64,000 nt of DNA from CBDCUC01 sp965222485. Lineage in GTDB: Bacteria; Pseudomonadota; Alphaproteobacteria; Rhizobiales; Hyphomicrobiaceae. Under the pieces are notes generated by a model, which was given only the letters and a program-made list of their open reading frames with translations, made no database searches and was not told the origin of the DNA. The translations under genes and the position numbers were made by a program. Location: contig CBDCUC010000039.1 in the NCBI GenBank assembly GCA_965222485.1, positions 620,001 to 684,000 on the forward strand. The letters run 5' to 3'. How positions within the stretch are numbered: position 1 is the first letter of the stretch; each line of letters begins with the position of its first letter. Positions 52,852 to 61,603 of this stretch are shown one piece after another.

Positions 52852-54129
52852 TTAATGTGGCTGAGCGCGGGTCACCGCATTCGCAGTTTGTATGTTGTCT
52901 TCGCCGAATGAGCGGCGTGAAGCAGTGAACTTCGCCCACCGGCTGCGAATATCCGCTGAGACGATATGCATGTAGCTCGTGGACAGTGAGTAAGAACGTA
53001 ATGGCTGGTAGCGCAGCATGTCCGATTGACCAACAACCTTGCTGCTGAGACTGTCCAGGACATAGGTCGTACCGTCGAGCTCGACCGTGACAACGGCATG
53101 CAATGCCCGCCGCAGACTGTCGCGCACGATCGCGACACGCAAACGGCCCGGTGCAATTCCCATGTCAAGCAGGCTGACGAATTTGAAGATGGCGAAATCT
53201 TCGCAATCCCCGCGCCCGCGCAAGAATTCGATTGGTGTCGCCCAATGATCGCGCTTGCCGAAGGTGATCGGGTCGTGCTCGTAGAACGCCTGCTTGTTGG
53301 CATATCTGTTAAGCTCAATTAGCTGTTGCATCGGCGGCAAGTTGGCCAAAGACTTCAGCTTCTGACGCCAGGCGGTTAAAACTGGTGTGCAGTTGGGGCC
53401 CGCATGCGCACATTGTGCGTAGTTATCGCGCTCCCGCTCCAGCCGGGCCAGAAGATCCATCCAGTCCTTGGAGCCGCTCATACCTTCAGCCTTCAACTCG
53501 AACGAACCTAGAATTCCAAATGGCGGCGAGGGTGGCTCTGATTTTAGGACTGTAACCGGCTCAGGCATAGGCAAAGGCTTGGGCGCAGGCCTGGGTGCGG
53601 AAATCAACTTGGGCTCGGGAGCGACCTCAGGCTCGGGTGTGATCACCGGTTCTGGTGAGGTGTGCAGCGTGGACCTCGACAGCGGCTCGAATAACGGCGG
53701 CAGCATTCCAATAATGGGCATTTGAGGCGCTATAACGGGACGGCCTGGCGAAACAAATGAATGTGTGCCCTCCAGTGCATCTTTGAACTCGGGACCGGTT
53801 AGGGCCGCAGCTCGCGCCAGCCATTCCTCATCCGCACGTCTTGGAGACGGAATCGGTGGTGTCTGGACGATCGAGAGCGGCGTCGGCGAGTTCACAGATA
53901 CGATGCGAGACCTTTCGGCCAAGGCAGATACGCTCATTGACGACAACATCAAGATGAGTACGCCCGCCAGCCATTTTCGAAGCGCGGTGCCGAATGATGA
54001 AAAAAGTTTGCAGTCTCTGGAAGTTGGGGTGTCAGCGACGTGCTGAGTTGCGACTGCGGTCTGCTCAGCGCTCCCGCAGCGCCTCGTAGCGCGCCTTGAC
54101 GATTGGCTTGAGAAGATACTCCAGGACAC
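52852..54129 (-). CDS. LapG-like periplasmic transglutaminase-type cysteine protease
   Basis: A 425-residue bacterial transglutaminase-like cysteine proteinase. A hydrophobic segment (residues about 53-70) exports it. A proline/glutamate-rich spacer (about 158-205, PEPVITPEPEVAPEPKLISA) precedes the catalytic domain with triad Cys309 (GDCEDFA), His344 (ALHAVV) and Asp359 (VLDSL). LapG proteases cut the N-terminus of large adhesins to release them from the outer membrane under c-di-GMP control via LapD; lapD is not in this window. The GTG start at 54129 overlaps the HlyD gene by 65 bases and has GGGGAAG ahead. It lies in the adhesin secretion operon. Confidence 0.87.
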   Translation of the reverse strand: MSWSIFSSQSSRRATRRCGSAEQTAVATQHVADTPTSRDCKLFSSFGTALRKWLAGVLILMLSSMSVSALAERSRIVSVNSPTPLSIVQTPPIPSPRRADEEWLARAAALTGPEFKDALEGTHSFVSPGRPVIAPQMPIIGMLPPLFEPLSRSTLHTSPEPVITPEPEVAPEPKLISAPRPAPKPLPMPEPVTVLKSEPPSPPFGILGSFELKAEGMSGSKDWMDLLARLERERDNYAQCAHAGPNCTPVLTAWRQKLKSLANLPPMQQLIELNRYANKQAFYEHDPITFGKRDHWATPIEFLRGRGDCEDFAIFKFVSLLDMGIAPGRLRVAIVRDSLRRALHAVVTVELDGTTYVLDSLSSKVVGQSDMLRYQPLRSYSLSTSYMHIVSADIRSRWAKFTASRRSFGEDNIQTANAVTRAQPH

Positions 54130-55402
54130 TCTTCTTCCCCGTTATGATGTCGACCGATGCGACCATGCCGGGGATGATAGGCAGAGTTTCCTTCCCTTTA
54201 CGTAAATATGCTTGTTCAGTTCTTATGATTACTATATAGTAACTAGTATTATCCGATTTATCTAAAATGCTATCTGATGAAATAACATCTACTTTACCAT
54301 TTATACTTCCGTAAACTGTGAAATCGTAGGCGGTCAGCTTGACCATGGCCTCTTGGCCTGGACGTACAAAAGCGACGTCCTTCGGGTCAATTCTCGCCTC
54401 GATCAGCAGGTTATCCTCAATCGGTGTGATCTCCATGATCGGCTCGCCGATGCGCACGACGCCGCCAACCGTGTTGATGTGGATCTTGTTGACTATTCCA
54501 TCTACCGGCGAACGCATGTCGGTTCGGTTGACCTTGTCCTTCGCGGCATGAAGCGACTGGCGCACGATTGAGAGTTCAGCAAGTGTTGAGGTCAGCTCCG
54601 CTTGCGCGGTCTGGCGAAAGCCAAGCGTCTTTTCGTGCTTTGCCTCCTGAGCCTCACGGATCGCCGCCTCAATCCTTGGCAGCGATTCAGTAGTTGCCGC
54701 GAGCTCCCCTGTCAGATCAGAGATGTCTCTTTGCAGCCGCAGGAGATCGGTTCGCGAAATGATGCCGCGCTCGGCAAGCGGTTCTTTAAGCTCAAGCTCC
54801 TCATTTGCAATCCGCAAATTGTTCTGCAGTCTAGTCAGGTTTTCGCGAACCTCGGAAAGTTCCTGTTGGCGTTGTTTTAAGCGTTCGTCGAGTATCTTGA
54901 GCTGGTTTAGGAGCGCTTGGTTGCGCACGGCGAATAATGCCTGCTCGCTCTCAACGACTCCGGGGACCTGCTTGGCCATCTCCTCATCAAAACTGAGCGC
55001 ATCGCTCTCTGATCCCGATGCCTCGAAACGCAGCCTCACCACGCGTGCGGACAGGCCCAACTCCTTAGCGCGCAGCTCGCCCAAGTCAGAGGCTGCGCTG
55101 GTGTCGTCGATCTGCCCGAGAATCTGACCCTCGGAAACGCGGTCACCTTCACGCACCTGGATGGACTTAATGATCCCACCTTCCAGATTCTGGATCATCT
55201 GGGTCTTGCTGGACGGAATAACACGGCCGTCACCGCGCGTGACTTCCTCAAGCTCGGCATAATAGGCCCAGCCCACGGCCGCAGCCAGAAAGACCACGCA
55301 GGTCATCAAGAAAAACGAAGACACCGGCGCGCTGCCGCGGCGCACGGCGACGCGCGCGTCGCGGACAAAATCCAGGTCTTCCTTTAAGAGTGTCTCACGC
55401 AT
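54065..55402 (-). CDS. Type I secretion membrane fusion protein, HlyD family
   Basis: A 445-residue periplasmic adaptor linking the inner-membrane ABC exporter to an outer-membrane channel. It has an N-terminal membrane anchor (FFLMTCVVFLAAAVGWAYYA, residues about 30-49), a first biotinyl-lipoyl half (MIQNLEGGIIKSIQVREGDR), a long coiled coil (about 130-285), and the C-terminal beta-barrel domain (MRSPVDGIVNKIHINTVGGV). A 130-bp patch (54190-54325) is strikingly AT-rich with rare codons (ATA, AGA, TTA). It probably exports the giant adhesin and perhaps the RTX beta-helix protein. Confidence 0.93.
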   Translation of the reverse strand: MRETLLKEDLDFVRDARVAVRRGSAPVSSFFLMTCVVFLAAAVGWAYYAELEEVTRGDGRVIPSSKTQMIQNLEGGIIKSIQVREGDRVSEGQILGQIDDTSAASDLGELRAKELGLSARVVRLRFEASGSESDALSFDEEMAKQVPGVVESEQALFAVRNQALLNQLKILDERLKQRQQELSEVRENLTRLQNNLRIANEELELKEPLAERGIISRTDLLRLQRDISDLTGELAATTESLPRIEAAIREAQEAKHEKTLGFRQTAQAELTSTLAELSIVRQSLHAAKDKVNRTDMRSPVDGIVNKIHINTVGGVVRIGEPIMEITPIEDNLLIEARIDPKDVAFVRPGQEAMVKLTAYDFTVYGSINGKVDVISSDSILDKSDNTSYYIVIIRTEQAYLRKGKETLPIIPGMVASVDIITGKKSVLEYLLKPIVKARYEALRER

Positions 55403-55556
55403 GTGCTCAGCAGGTTAACATGATTTCGCACACGAAAGTTCATGATTCCCACTGACCCGCGCTGACGTCAACACTCGAAAGCGCGAGACAAGCGCCCATC
55501 AGGCCACCGCCGCTGGCAGCCCCGCCTCTATCCTGGCTTATTAGAATGTATACAGC

Positions 55557-55943
55557 CTAGCGTAAATAGGCCGTCATGCGGGAATGGAAGCACTCGCATT
55601 TTTGAACGTGCTCGTCGTTCACCTTCGGCCGCCAGATCTTCCAGCGCTTCAGATATCCCAGTGCCCTTGCGCAGCTGGTCTTGGCTTCAATCGCCCACGT
55701 AAACAATGGCGTGGTTGAATAGTGTGCGCGGCGCGACAGCGAAACATCGAGCGCGTGATCGTAGCGCCTCTCCACCTCGTGACGGATATCTTCAATGGTT
55801 GGCTGATTGAGAATGTAATGGGCATTTTCATAATAGACGCAATAGGAGTTGCGCCGGACGGGCTCCTCATACATGCCGTCGGCCAAGGCGGTCCCCGCAA
55901 ATGAGACCATCAGCAGCAAGAAACTTACGCTACGCCACACCAT
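55557..55943 (-). CDS. Small exported protein within the T1SS adhesin locus
   Basis: A 128-residue protein with a signal peptide (WRSVSFLLLMVSFAGTALAD) and a mature part with four cysteines (SYCVYY, TSCARAL and the CEC pair). I do not recognise it. GGAGG before the ATG at 55943 fixes the start; the frame is open further up but without support. Sitting between the HlyD adaptor and the adhesin it may help adhesin maturation or retention, which is inference. Confidence 0.75.
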   Translation of the reverse strand: MVWRSVSFLLLMVSFAGTALADGMYEEPVRRNSYCVYYENAHYILNQPTIEDIRHEVERRYDHALDVSLSRRAHYSTTPLFTWAIEAKTSCARALGYLKRWKIWRPKVNDEHVQKCECFHSRMTAYLR

Positions 55944-56228
55944 TATTCGCCTCCACAAACGCAGCCCGGCAAACCCGGACGCGGATCCAGTATCGATGGA
56001 AAAACTGGAGGAATATTCACACTTTGAGCAGTGCAAGGCAATGACAGAAGGCTGTTCAGTAGGCCCGGCCGGTTACGCTGGCGGGCAGGTGTGTTCTCAG
56101 TGTCACAGGATTTGGGTGTTCACATGGGCCAAAACATGCGACGGGCCGGAAGCGATGCCCCGGCCCGTGTTTTCAAAGTCTCGAACGCCACAGCATCGGC
56201 TGGGTTTCTGAGCACCTATCCAGTCTCT

Positions 56229-59200
56229 TTAGACGACGATGTTGGCAGAGGTGGTTCCGCCGTCATCGTCGTTGAATGTGATGGTCACCGTGTCGCCAGT
56301 ACCAACACCGTTGAGCGTTGCAATAGTCGTGAAATTGTCAACGCCACCGTCGGCATCAAGCTGCAACGAGGCATTGCCGCCGCCATCAACGATCTGCACG
56401 AATTCACTCAACGAGTTGTTGCCGGCATTGCCATCGCTACTGTCGAGATCAGTGGTGAATAGAGCCGTCAGGTCGATATCGTCCAGTTCACTGAAATCAT
56501 AGTCAGTGATGACATCGACAGCATCCAGACTGGTGATGACAAAGGTGTCCGCGCCTGTACCACCGGTCAGGTTATCGAGGCCTGAGCCACCGTCGAGCGT
56601 GTCGTTGCCGGCTCCACCATCCAGGCTATCGTTGCCGCCAAGGCCACTTAGCACATCGTCACCACCTAGACCGGCGATAATGTTATTGTTGGCGTTGCCT
56701 GTGAGGGCCACGTCATTGCCATCTGTCCCGACGAAATTGTCGCCTGAGTCGGGCAGAATTGTCGCGCTCAGCTGCGAGGTGACCGCGTCGCCGTCCTCAT
56801 CCGTCCCAACAAGATCATATTGAAGATCGATGGGCTCCTGCACCACACTTGCGCCGATTGAGAAGACACCAAGCTTGAAGCTTGTCGAAGCTTCCGTGTC
56901 GTTATTGTCTCGGTCCTCACCGCCGTAGATTTCTACAGCACTGAAGTCCGTGGCGGTTTGTATCTCGTAGCTCCAGTCTACAGGCAGGCCCGTGATCGTG
57001 AACGTACCGTCTCCATTATCAATAACGTCACCACCCTGGTTAGTCTGGAAATCGATCAGAGAAACTTCCGTGTCTGTATCATCAAGAATGATGACGTTGG
57101 TGATGGGAACTGGTGTGTCATCGGCATCACTGATGTAGACAAAGTCTTCATCTGCAAGGAAAGCGGCAATAGTGAAGGTCGCCACGGAACCGCCGCCGGT
57201 GTTCACGAAGTTCATTTTCTGACGGAACGTTTTCGTGGTGACATGCGTTCCGACGTCGAATTCGCCTCCGACCTCTGTACCTGGTGTCGTAATGTCGTCA
57301 AAGAAGTCAATTCGCATGACTTCGTTTGCGTTGATGGCATTAGCGTCGCCAATACCAATATCGCTAGCGTTGGTGTTGACGTGGCTATCGTTGGGAGGCG
57401 AGCCTATATTCCCCTGTCCTGAGATCAAAGCGTCGAAGACGCCGAGCGTACCGAAAACCCCGAAGAATTCTGAGTTGCCGCCACCGATAGCGTTCGTGGC
57501 GTCAAACACTTCTGTCGGCCCGTTCAAGACCGTCTCCTGCACTACCGTAAACTTGTATGTGTCGGTAGATGGATCGAGAACGATGTTATAGACGACGCTG
57601 CCGTCGTTGCCGTCCGGATCAGATGCCGGATCGTAGGTATCGACACCGAAGTCTGTATCGTAGTCGGCATTTGTCGACGCAAATAGCGTGTGTCCGTCAG
57701 AAGAGACAAACAGGAATAGGTCCTGTGACGGGTTAACACCATCGCTGAACACAAGGCTGGCTCCGTTGGCATCGACCGCGGTATCTCCATTCTGAATGTT
57801 AGCGAACACCACGTCGCCAGGCTCATCCGCACCTACGGCCTCGGCGAACTCCAGGTCGAGTGTCGCCATTGCATTGGTGTCATTCAGGACGAATGCCTTT
57901 TGCGGCGTGAAGTTGATCGGGATGTCGTCGATAACTTTCACCAGGAAGGTATTGGCAGACAGCATGACGGAATCACCGTCGCCGTCCGTGGCGACGACAA
58001 ACCCGGAAAGATCCAGCGTCAAAATGTCTTCTACATCATCGGCCAACAAAACGGTGTGATGGTCAATCTGGTCTTCGAGATTAAAGCTCCACGAACCGTT
58101 CGCATTTACCGTGAGAATGAAAATGATCCGTCCGTCCGATGCCTTGGCTGTGAGCGTATTACCAGAAAGCACACCGTCATTCACTGCCAGGCCCTTTGAT
58201 GTTAGTCCCAGCGAAGCAACAAGTGCGTCTGCCTCTGCGTCCGATGTCGCATTGAAATCGAAACTGCCAGGTCCGTCGGACCCGAAATCAACCAGCGCAC
58301 TCAAGGAACCAGCCGCTCCGCCGGTCACGTCGGTGGTGATAGTGAAGTCGGAAATGATATCATCGTCCAGATTGTTGACGTCATCCACATCTTCATTGCC
58401 ACCGGGGAGATGCTCTTCCTCGACCACGCCCATGACGGTGCCGGAAATGATCGTCGGACCATCGTCTTCGAACTTGAACACGCCAGACGACAGATCAAGC
58501 ATCGCCATGTCACTGTCACCGTCCGCGTCAACGATGGTCTGCACCACCTTCAACGTCCCGCCCGTAACAGTGAGGACTTCCTGGTCATCGTCGCTCGACG
58601 TGTCGCCGTGCCAGATGTTCTGGGTCTGCGTCAGCGTCACATCGCCGTTCGAGGCAACTGTCAGCTCAAAATACGTGTTGCCGGGGTTGACCGAGCCAGC
58701 ATCCGCAGCCGTACTGCCGACGATCTTCGTCCCGTCCGTGTAAAGAAGGATCGGATCACCTTGGCCAACAGGGTCAATGACTGTCTCGGTATCGTTGGGA
58801 TCAAGCGCAAACAGGCCAGACGACAACCCCTCGGAACTCAGAACAAGCGCATAAGACACACTGCCTGGTCCGTCCGTACCGTAATCAAACGTCCCGTGAT
58901 TGAAGTTGTCCGACAGCGTGACCGTCGCACTCGTTGTGCCTTCAGGCGCACCATTGTCGCCATCAGGGTCCGAACCATCGTCCGCACTCTCGTCGACAAT
59001 CGCCATGTCGTCGCCCGTCAAAATCGCCGGCGTCACTGGCGTCGGACCATCGTCTTCGAACTTGAACACGCCAGACGACAGATCAAGCATCGCCATGTCA
59101 CTGTCACCGTCCGCGTCAACGATGGTCTGCACCACCTTCAACGTCCCGCCCGTAACAGTGAGGACTTCCTGGTCATCGTCGCTCGACGTGTCGCCGTGCC

Positions 59201-61313
59201 AGATGTTCTGGGTCTGCGTCAGCGTCACATCGCCGTTCGAGGCAACTGTCAGCTCAAAATACGTGTTGCCGGGGTTGACCGAGCCAGCATCCGCAGCCGT
59301 ACTGCCGACGATCTTCGTCCCGTCCGTGTAAAGAAGGATCGGATCACCTTGGCCAACAGGGTCAATGACTGTCTCGGTATCGTTGGGATCAAGCGCAAAC
59401 AGGCCAGACGACAACCCCTCGGAACTCAGAACAAGCGCATAAGACACACTGCCTGGTCCGTCCGTACCGTAATCAAACGTCCCGTGATTGAAGTTGTCCG
59501 ACAGCGTGACCGTCGCACTCGTTGTGCCTTCAGGCGCACCATTGTCGCCATCAGGGTCCGAACCATCGTCCGCACTCTCGTCGACAATCGCCATGTCGTC
59601 GCCCGTCAAAATCGCCGGCGTCACTGGCGTCGGACCATCGTCTTCGAACTTGAACACGCCAGACGACAGATCAAGCATCGCCATGTCACTGTCACCGTCC
59701 GCGTCAACGATGGTCTGCACCACCTTCAACGTCCCGCCCGTAACAGTGAGGACTTCCTGGTCATCGTCGCTCGACGTGTCGCCGTGCCAGATGTTCTGGG
59801 TCTGCGTCAGCGTCACATCGCCGTTCGAGGCAACTGTCAGCTCAAAATACGTGTTGCCGGGGTTGACCGAGCCAGCATCCGCAGCCGTACTGCCGACGAT
59901 CTTCGTCCCGTCCGTGTAAAGAAGGATCGGATCACCTTGGCCAACAGGGTCAATGACTGTCTCGGTATCGTTGGGATCAAGCGCAAACAGGCCAGACGAC
60001 AACCCCTCGGAACTCAGAACAAGCGCATAAGACACACTGCCTGGTCCGTCCGTACCGTAATCAAACGTCCCGTGATTGAAGTTGTCCGACAGCGTGACCG
60101 TCGCACTCGTTGTGCCTTCAGGCGCACCATTGTCGCCATCAGGGTCCGAACCATCGTCCGCACTCTCGTCGACAATCGCCATGTCGTCGCCCGTCAAAAT
60201 CGCCGGCGTCACTGGCGTCGGACCATCGTCTTCGAACTTGAACACGCCAGACGACAGATCAAGCATCGCCATGTCACTGTCACCGTCCGCGTCAACGATG
60301 GTCTGCACCACCTTCAACGTCCCGCCCGTAACAGTGAGGACTTCCTGGTCATCGTCGCTCGACGTGTCGCCGTGCCAGATGTTCTGGGTCTGCGTCAGCG
60401 TCACATCGCCGTTCGAGGCAACTGTCAGCTCAAAATACGTGTTGCCGGGGTTGACCGAGCCAGCATCCGCAGCCGTACTGCCGACGATCTTCGTCCCGTC
60501 CGTGTAAAGAAGGATCGGATCACCTTGGCCAACAGGGTCAATGACTGTCTCGGTATCGTTGGGATCAAGCGCAAACAGGCCAGACGACAACCCCTCGGAA
60601 CTCAGAACAAGCGCATAAGACACACTGCCTGGTCCGTCCGTACCGTAATCAAACGTCCCGTGATTGAAGTTGTCCGACAGCGTGACCGTCGCACTCGTTG
60701 TGCCTTCAGGCGCACCATTGTCGCCATCAGGGTCCGAACCATCGTCCGCACTCTCGTCGACAATCGCCATGTCGTCGCCCGTCAAAATCGCCGGCGTCAC
60801 TGGCGTCGGACCATCGTCTTCGAACTTGAACACGCCAGACGACAGATCAAGCATCGCCATGTCACTGTCACCGTCCGCGTCAACGATGGTCTGCACCACC
60901 TTCAACGTCCCGCCCGTAACAGTGAGGACTTCCTGGTCATCGTCGCTCGACGTGTCGCCGTGCCAGATGTTCTGGGTCTGCGTCAGCGTCACATCGCCGT
61001 TCGAGGCAACTGTCAGCTCAAAATACGTGTTGCCGGGGTTGACCGAGCCAGCATCCGCAGCCGTACTGCCGACGATCTTCGTCCCGTCCGTGTAAAGAAG
61101 GATCGGATCACCTTGGCCAACAGGGTCAATGACTGTCTCGGTATCGTTGGGATCAAGCGCAAACAGGCCAGACGACAACCCCTCGGAACTCAGAACAAGC
61201 GCATAAGACACACTGCCTGGTCCGTCCGCGCCATAGTTTATTGCCCCGTGTGAAAAGTTATCCGACAGCGTGACCGTCGCACTAAACTGACCTTGAGGCG
61301 CACCGTTGACACC
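56229..61313 (-). CDS. Giant DUF5801-repeat RTX adhesin, C-terminal part (frame broken from N-part)
   Basis: 1694 codons in frame from the break to the stop. It contains one partial and four complete 196-residue DUF5801 repeats (DDGPTPVTPAILTGDDMAIV to MLDLSSGVFKFE). Further distinct beta domains follow (VEEEHLPGGNEDVDDVNNLD and beyond), then a short RTX segment (GLGGDDVLSGLGGNDSLDGG) and a T1SS C-terminal domain (ADTFVITSLDAVDVITDYDF to SANIVV). It has no start codon of its own at the break: an ATG at 61451 is out of phase with the natural protein. Together with the N-part it would be a 2341-residue surface adhesin exported by the adjacent type I system and probably cut by the LapG-like protease. 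Confidence 0.85.
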   Translation of the reverse strand, partial: GVNGAPQGQFSATVTLSDNFSHGAINYGADGPGSVSYALVLSSEGLSSGLFALDPNDTETVIDPVGQGDPILLYTDGTKIVGSTAADAGSVNPGNTYFELTVASNGDVTLTQTQNIWHGDTSSDDDQEVLTVTGGTLKVVQTIVDADGDSDMAMLDLSSGVFKFEDDGPTPVTPAILTGDDMAIVDESADDGSDPDGDNGAPEGTTSATVTLSDNFNHGTFDYGTDGPGSVSYALVLSSEGLSSGLFALDPNDTETVIDPVGQGDPILLYTDGTKIVGSTAADAGSVNPGNTYFELTVASNGDVTLTQTQNIWHGDTSSDDDQEVLTVTGGTLKVVQTIVDADGDSDMAMLDLSSGVFKFEDDGPTPVTPAILTGDDMAIVDESADDGSDPDGDNGAPEGTTSATVTLSDNFNHGTFDYGTDGPGSVSYALVLSSEGLSSGLFALDPNDTETVIDPVGQGDPILLYTDGTKIVGSTAADAGSVNPGNTYFELTVASNGDVTLTQTQNIWHGDTSSDDDQEVLTVTGGTLKVVQTIVDADGDSDMAMLDLSSGVFKFEDDGPTPVTPAILTGDDMAIVDESADDGSDPDGDNGAPEGTTSATVTLSDNFNHGTFDYGTDGPGSVSYALVLSSEGLSSGLFALDPNDTETVIDPVGQGDPILLYTDGTKIVGSTAADAGSVNPGNTYFELTVASNGDVTLTQTQNIWHGDTSSDDDQEVLTVTGGTLKVVQTIVDADGDSDMAMLDLSSGVFKFEDDGPTPVTPAILTGDDMAIVDESADDGSDPDGDNGAPEGTTSATVTLSDNFNHGTFDYGTDGPGSVSYALVLSSEGLSSGLFALDPNDTETVIDPVGQGDPILLYTDGTKIVGSTAADAGSVNPGNTYFELTVASNGDVTLTQTQNIWHGDTSSDDDQEVLTVTGGTLKVVQTIVDADGDSDMAMLDLSSGVFKFEDDGPTIISGTVMGVVEEEHLPGGNEDVDDVNNLDDDIISDFTITTDVTGGAAGSLSALVDFGSDGPGSFDFNATSDAEADALVASLGLTSKGLAVNDGVLSGNTLTAKASDGRIIFILTVNANGSWSFNLEDQIDHHTVLLADDVEDILTLDLSGFVVATDGDGDSVMLSANTFLVKVIDDIPINFTPQKAFVLNDTNAMATLDLEFAEAVGADEPGDVVFANIQNGDTAVDANGASLVFSDGVNPSQDLFLFVSSDGHTLFASTNADYDTDFGVDTYDPASDPDGNDGSVVYNIVLDPSTDTYKFTVVQETVLNGPTEVFDATNAIGGGNSEFFGVFGTLGVFDALISGQGNIGSPPNDSHVNTNASDIGIGDANAINANEVMRIDFFDDITTPGTEVGGEFDVGTHVTTKTFRQKMNFVNTGGGSVATFTIAAFLADEDFVYISDADDTPVPITNVIILDDTDTEVSLIDFQTNQGGDVIDNGDGTFTITGLPVDWSYEIQTATDFSAVEIYGGEDRDNNDTEASTSFKLGVFSIGASVVQEPIDLQYDLVGTDEDGDAVTSQLSATILPDSGDNFVGTDGNDVALTGNANNNIIAGLGGDDVLSGLGGNDSLDGGAGNDTLDGGSGLDNLTGGTGADTFVITSLDAVDVITDYDFSELDDIDLTALFTTDLDSSDGNAGNNSLSEFVQIVDGGGNASLQLDADGGVDNFTTIATLNGVGTGDTVTITFNDDDGGTTSANIVV
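58453..61228. repeat. 588-bp perfect tandem repeats (four full, one partial)
   Basis: Unit starts at 58453, 59041, 59629, 60217 and 60805, each exactly 588 bp (196 codons) from the next. By eye the four full units are identical base for base, including third positions. The fifth (towards the protein N-terminus) is identical until about 61228 and then diverges. Such identity means recent expansion or ongoing gene conversion. Confidence 0.95.
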
Positions 61314-61603
61314 ACGTGTTGCCGGGGTTGACCGAGCCAGCATCCGCAGCCGTACTGCCGACGATCTTCGTCCCGTCCGTGTAAAGAAGGATCGGATCAC
61401 CTTGGCCAACAGGGTCAATGACTGTCTCGGTATCGTTGGGATCAAGCGCAAACAGGCCAGACGACAACCCCTCGGAACTCAGAACAAGCGCATAAGACAC
61501 ACTGCCTGGTCCGTCCGCGCCATAGTTTATTGCCCCGTGTGAAAAGTTATCCGACAGCGTGACCGTCGCACTAAACTGACCTTGAGGCGCACCGTTGACA
61601 CCA
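61026..61603. repeat. Exact 289-bp tandem duplication that breaks the adhesin frame
   Basis: 61026-61314 is identical to 61315-61603. Because 289 is not a multiple of three, the copy shifts the frame. Reading from the N-part, NPGNT is followed by WCQRCASRSV and a stop; with one copy removed NPGNT continues into YFELTVASNGD. Total open frame after removal is 7026 bases. Confidence 0.93.

Noticed and set aside
58453..61228. CRISPR-like regular spacing
   Set aside because: Units are 588 bp, identical throughout and coding; there are no short repeats with unique spacers and no cas genes.
58410..61253. Long plus-strand open frame (947 codons) and four identical 143-codon plus-strand frames across the repeats
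   Set aside because: They are antisense shadows of the 588-bp repeats. The real protein is on the minus strand with DUF5801 units; the plus-strand reading is an Arg/Val-rich periodic sequence with no domain or ribosome site.
61315..61451. Separate start for the adhesin C-terminal part at the ATG at 61451
   Set aside because: The codons from 61451 to 61314 are an out-of-phase reading of the duplicated repeat; there is no ribosome site and the natural frame only begins at 61313.
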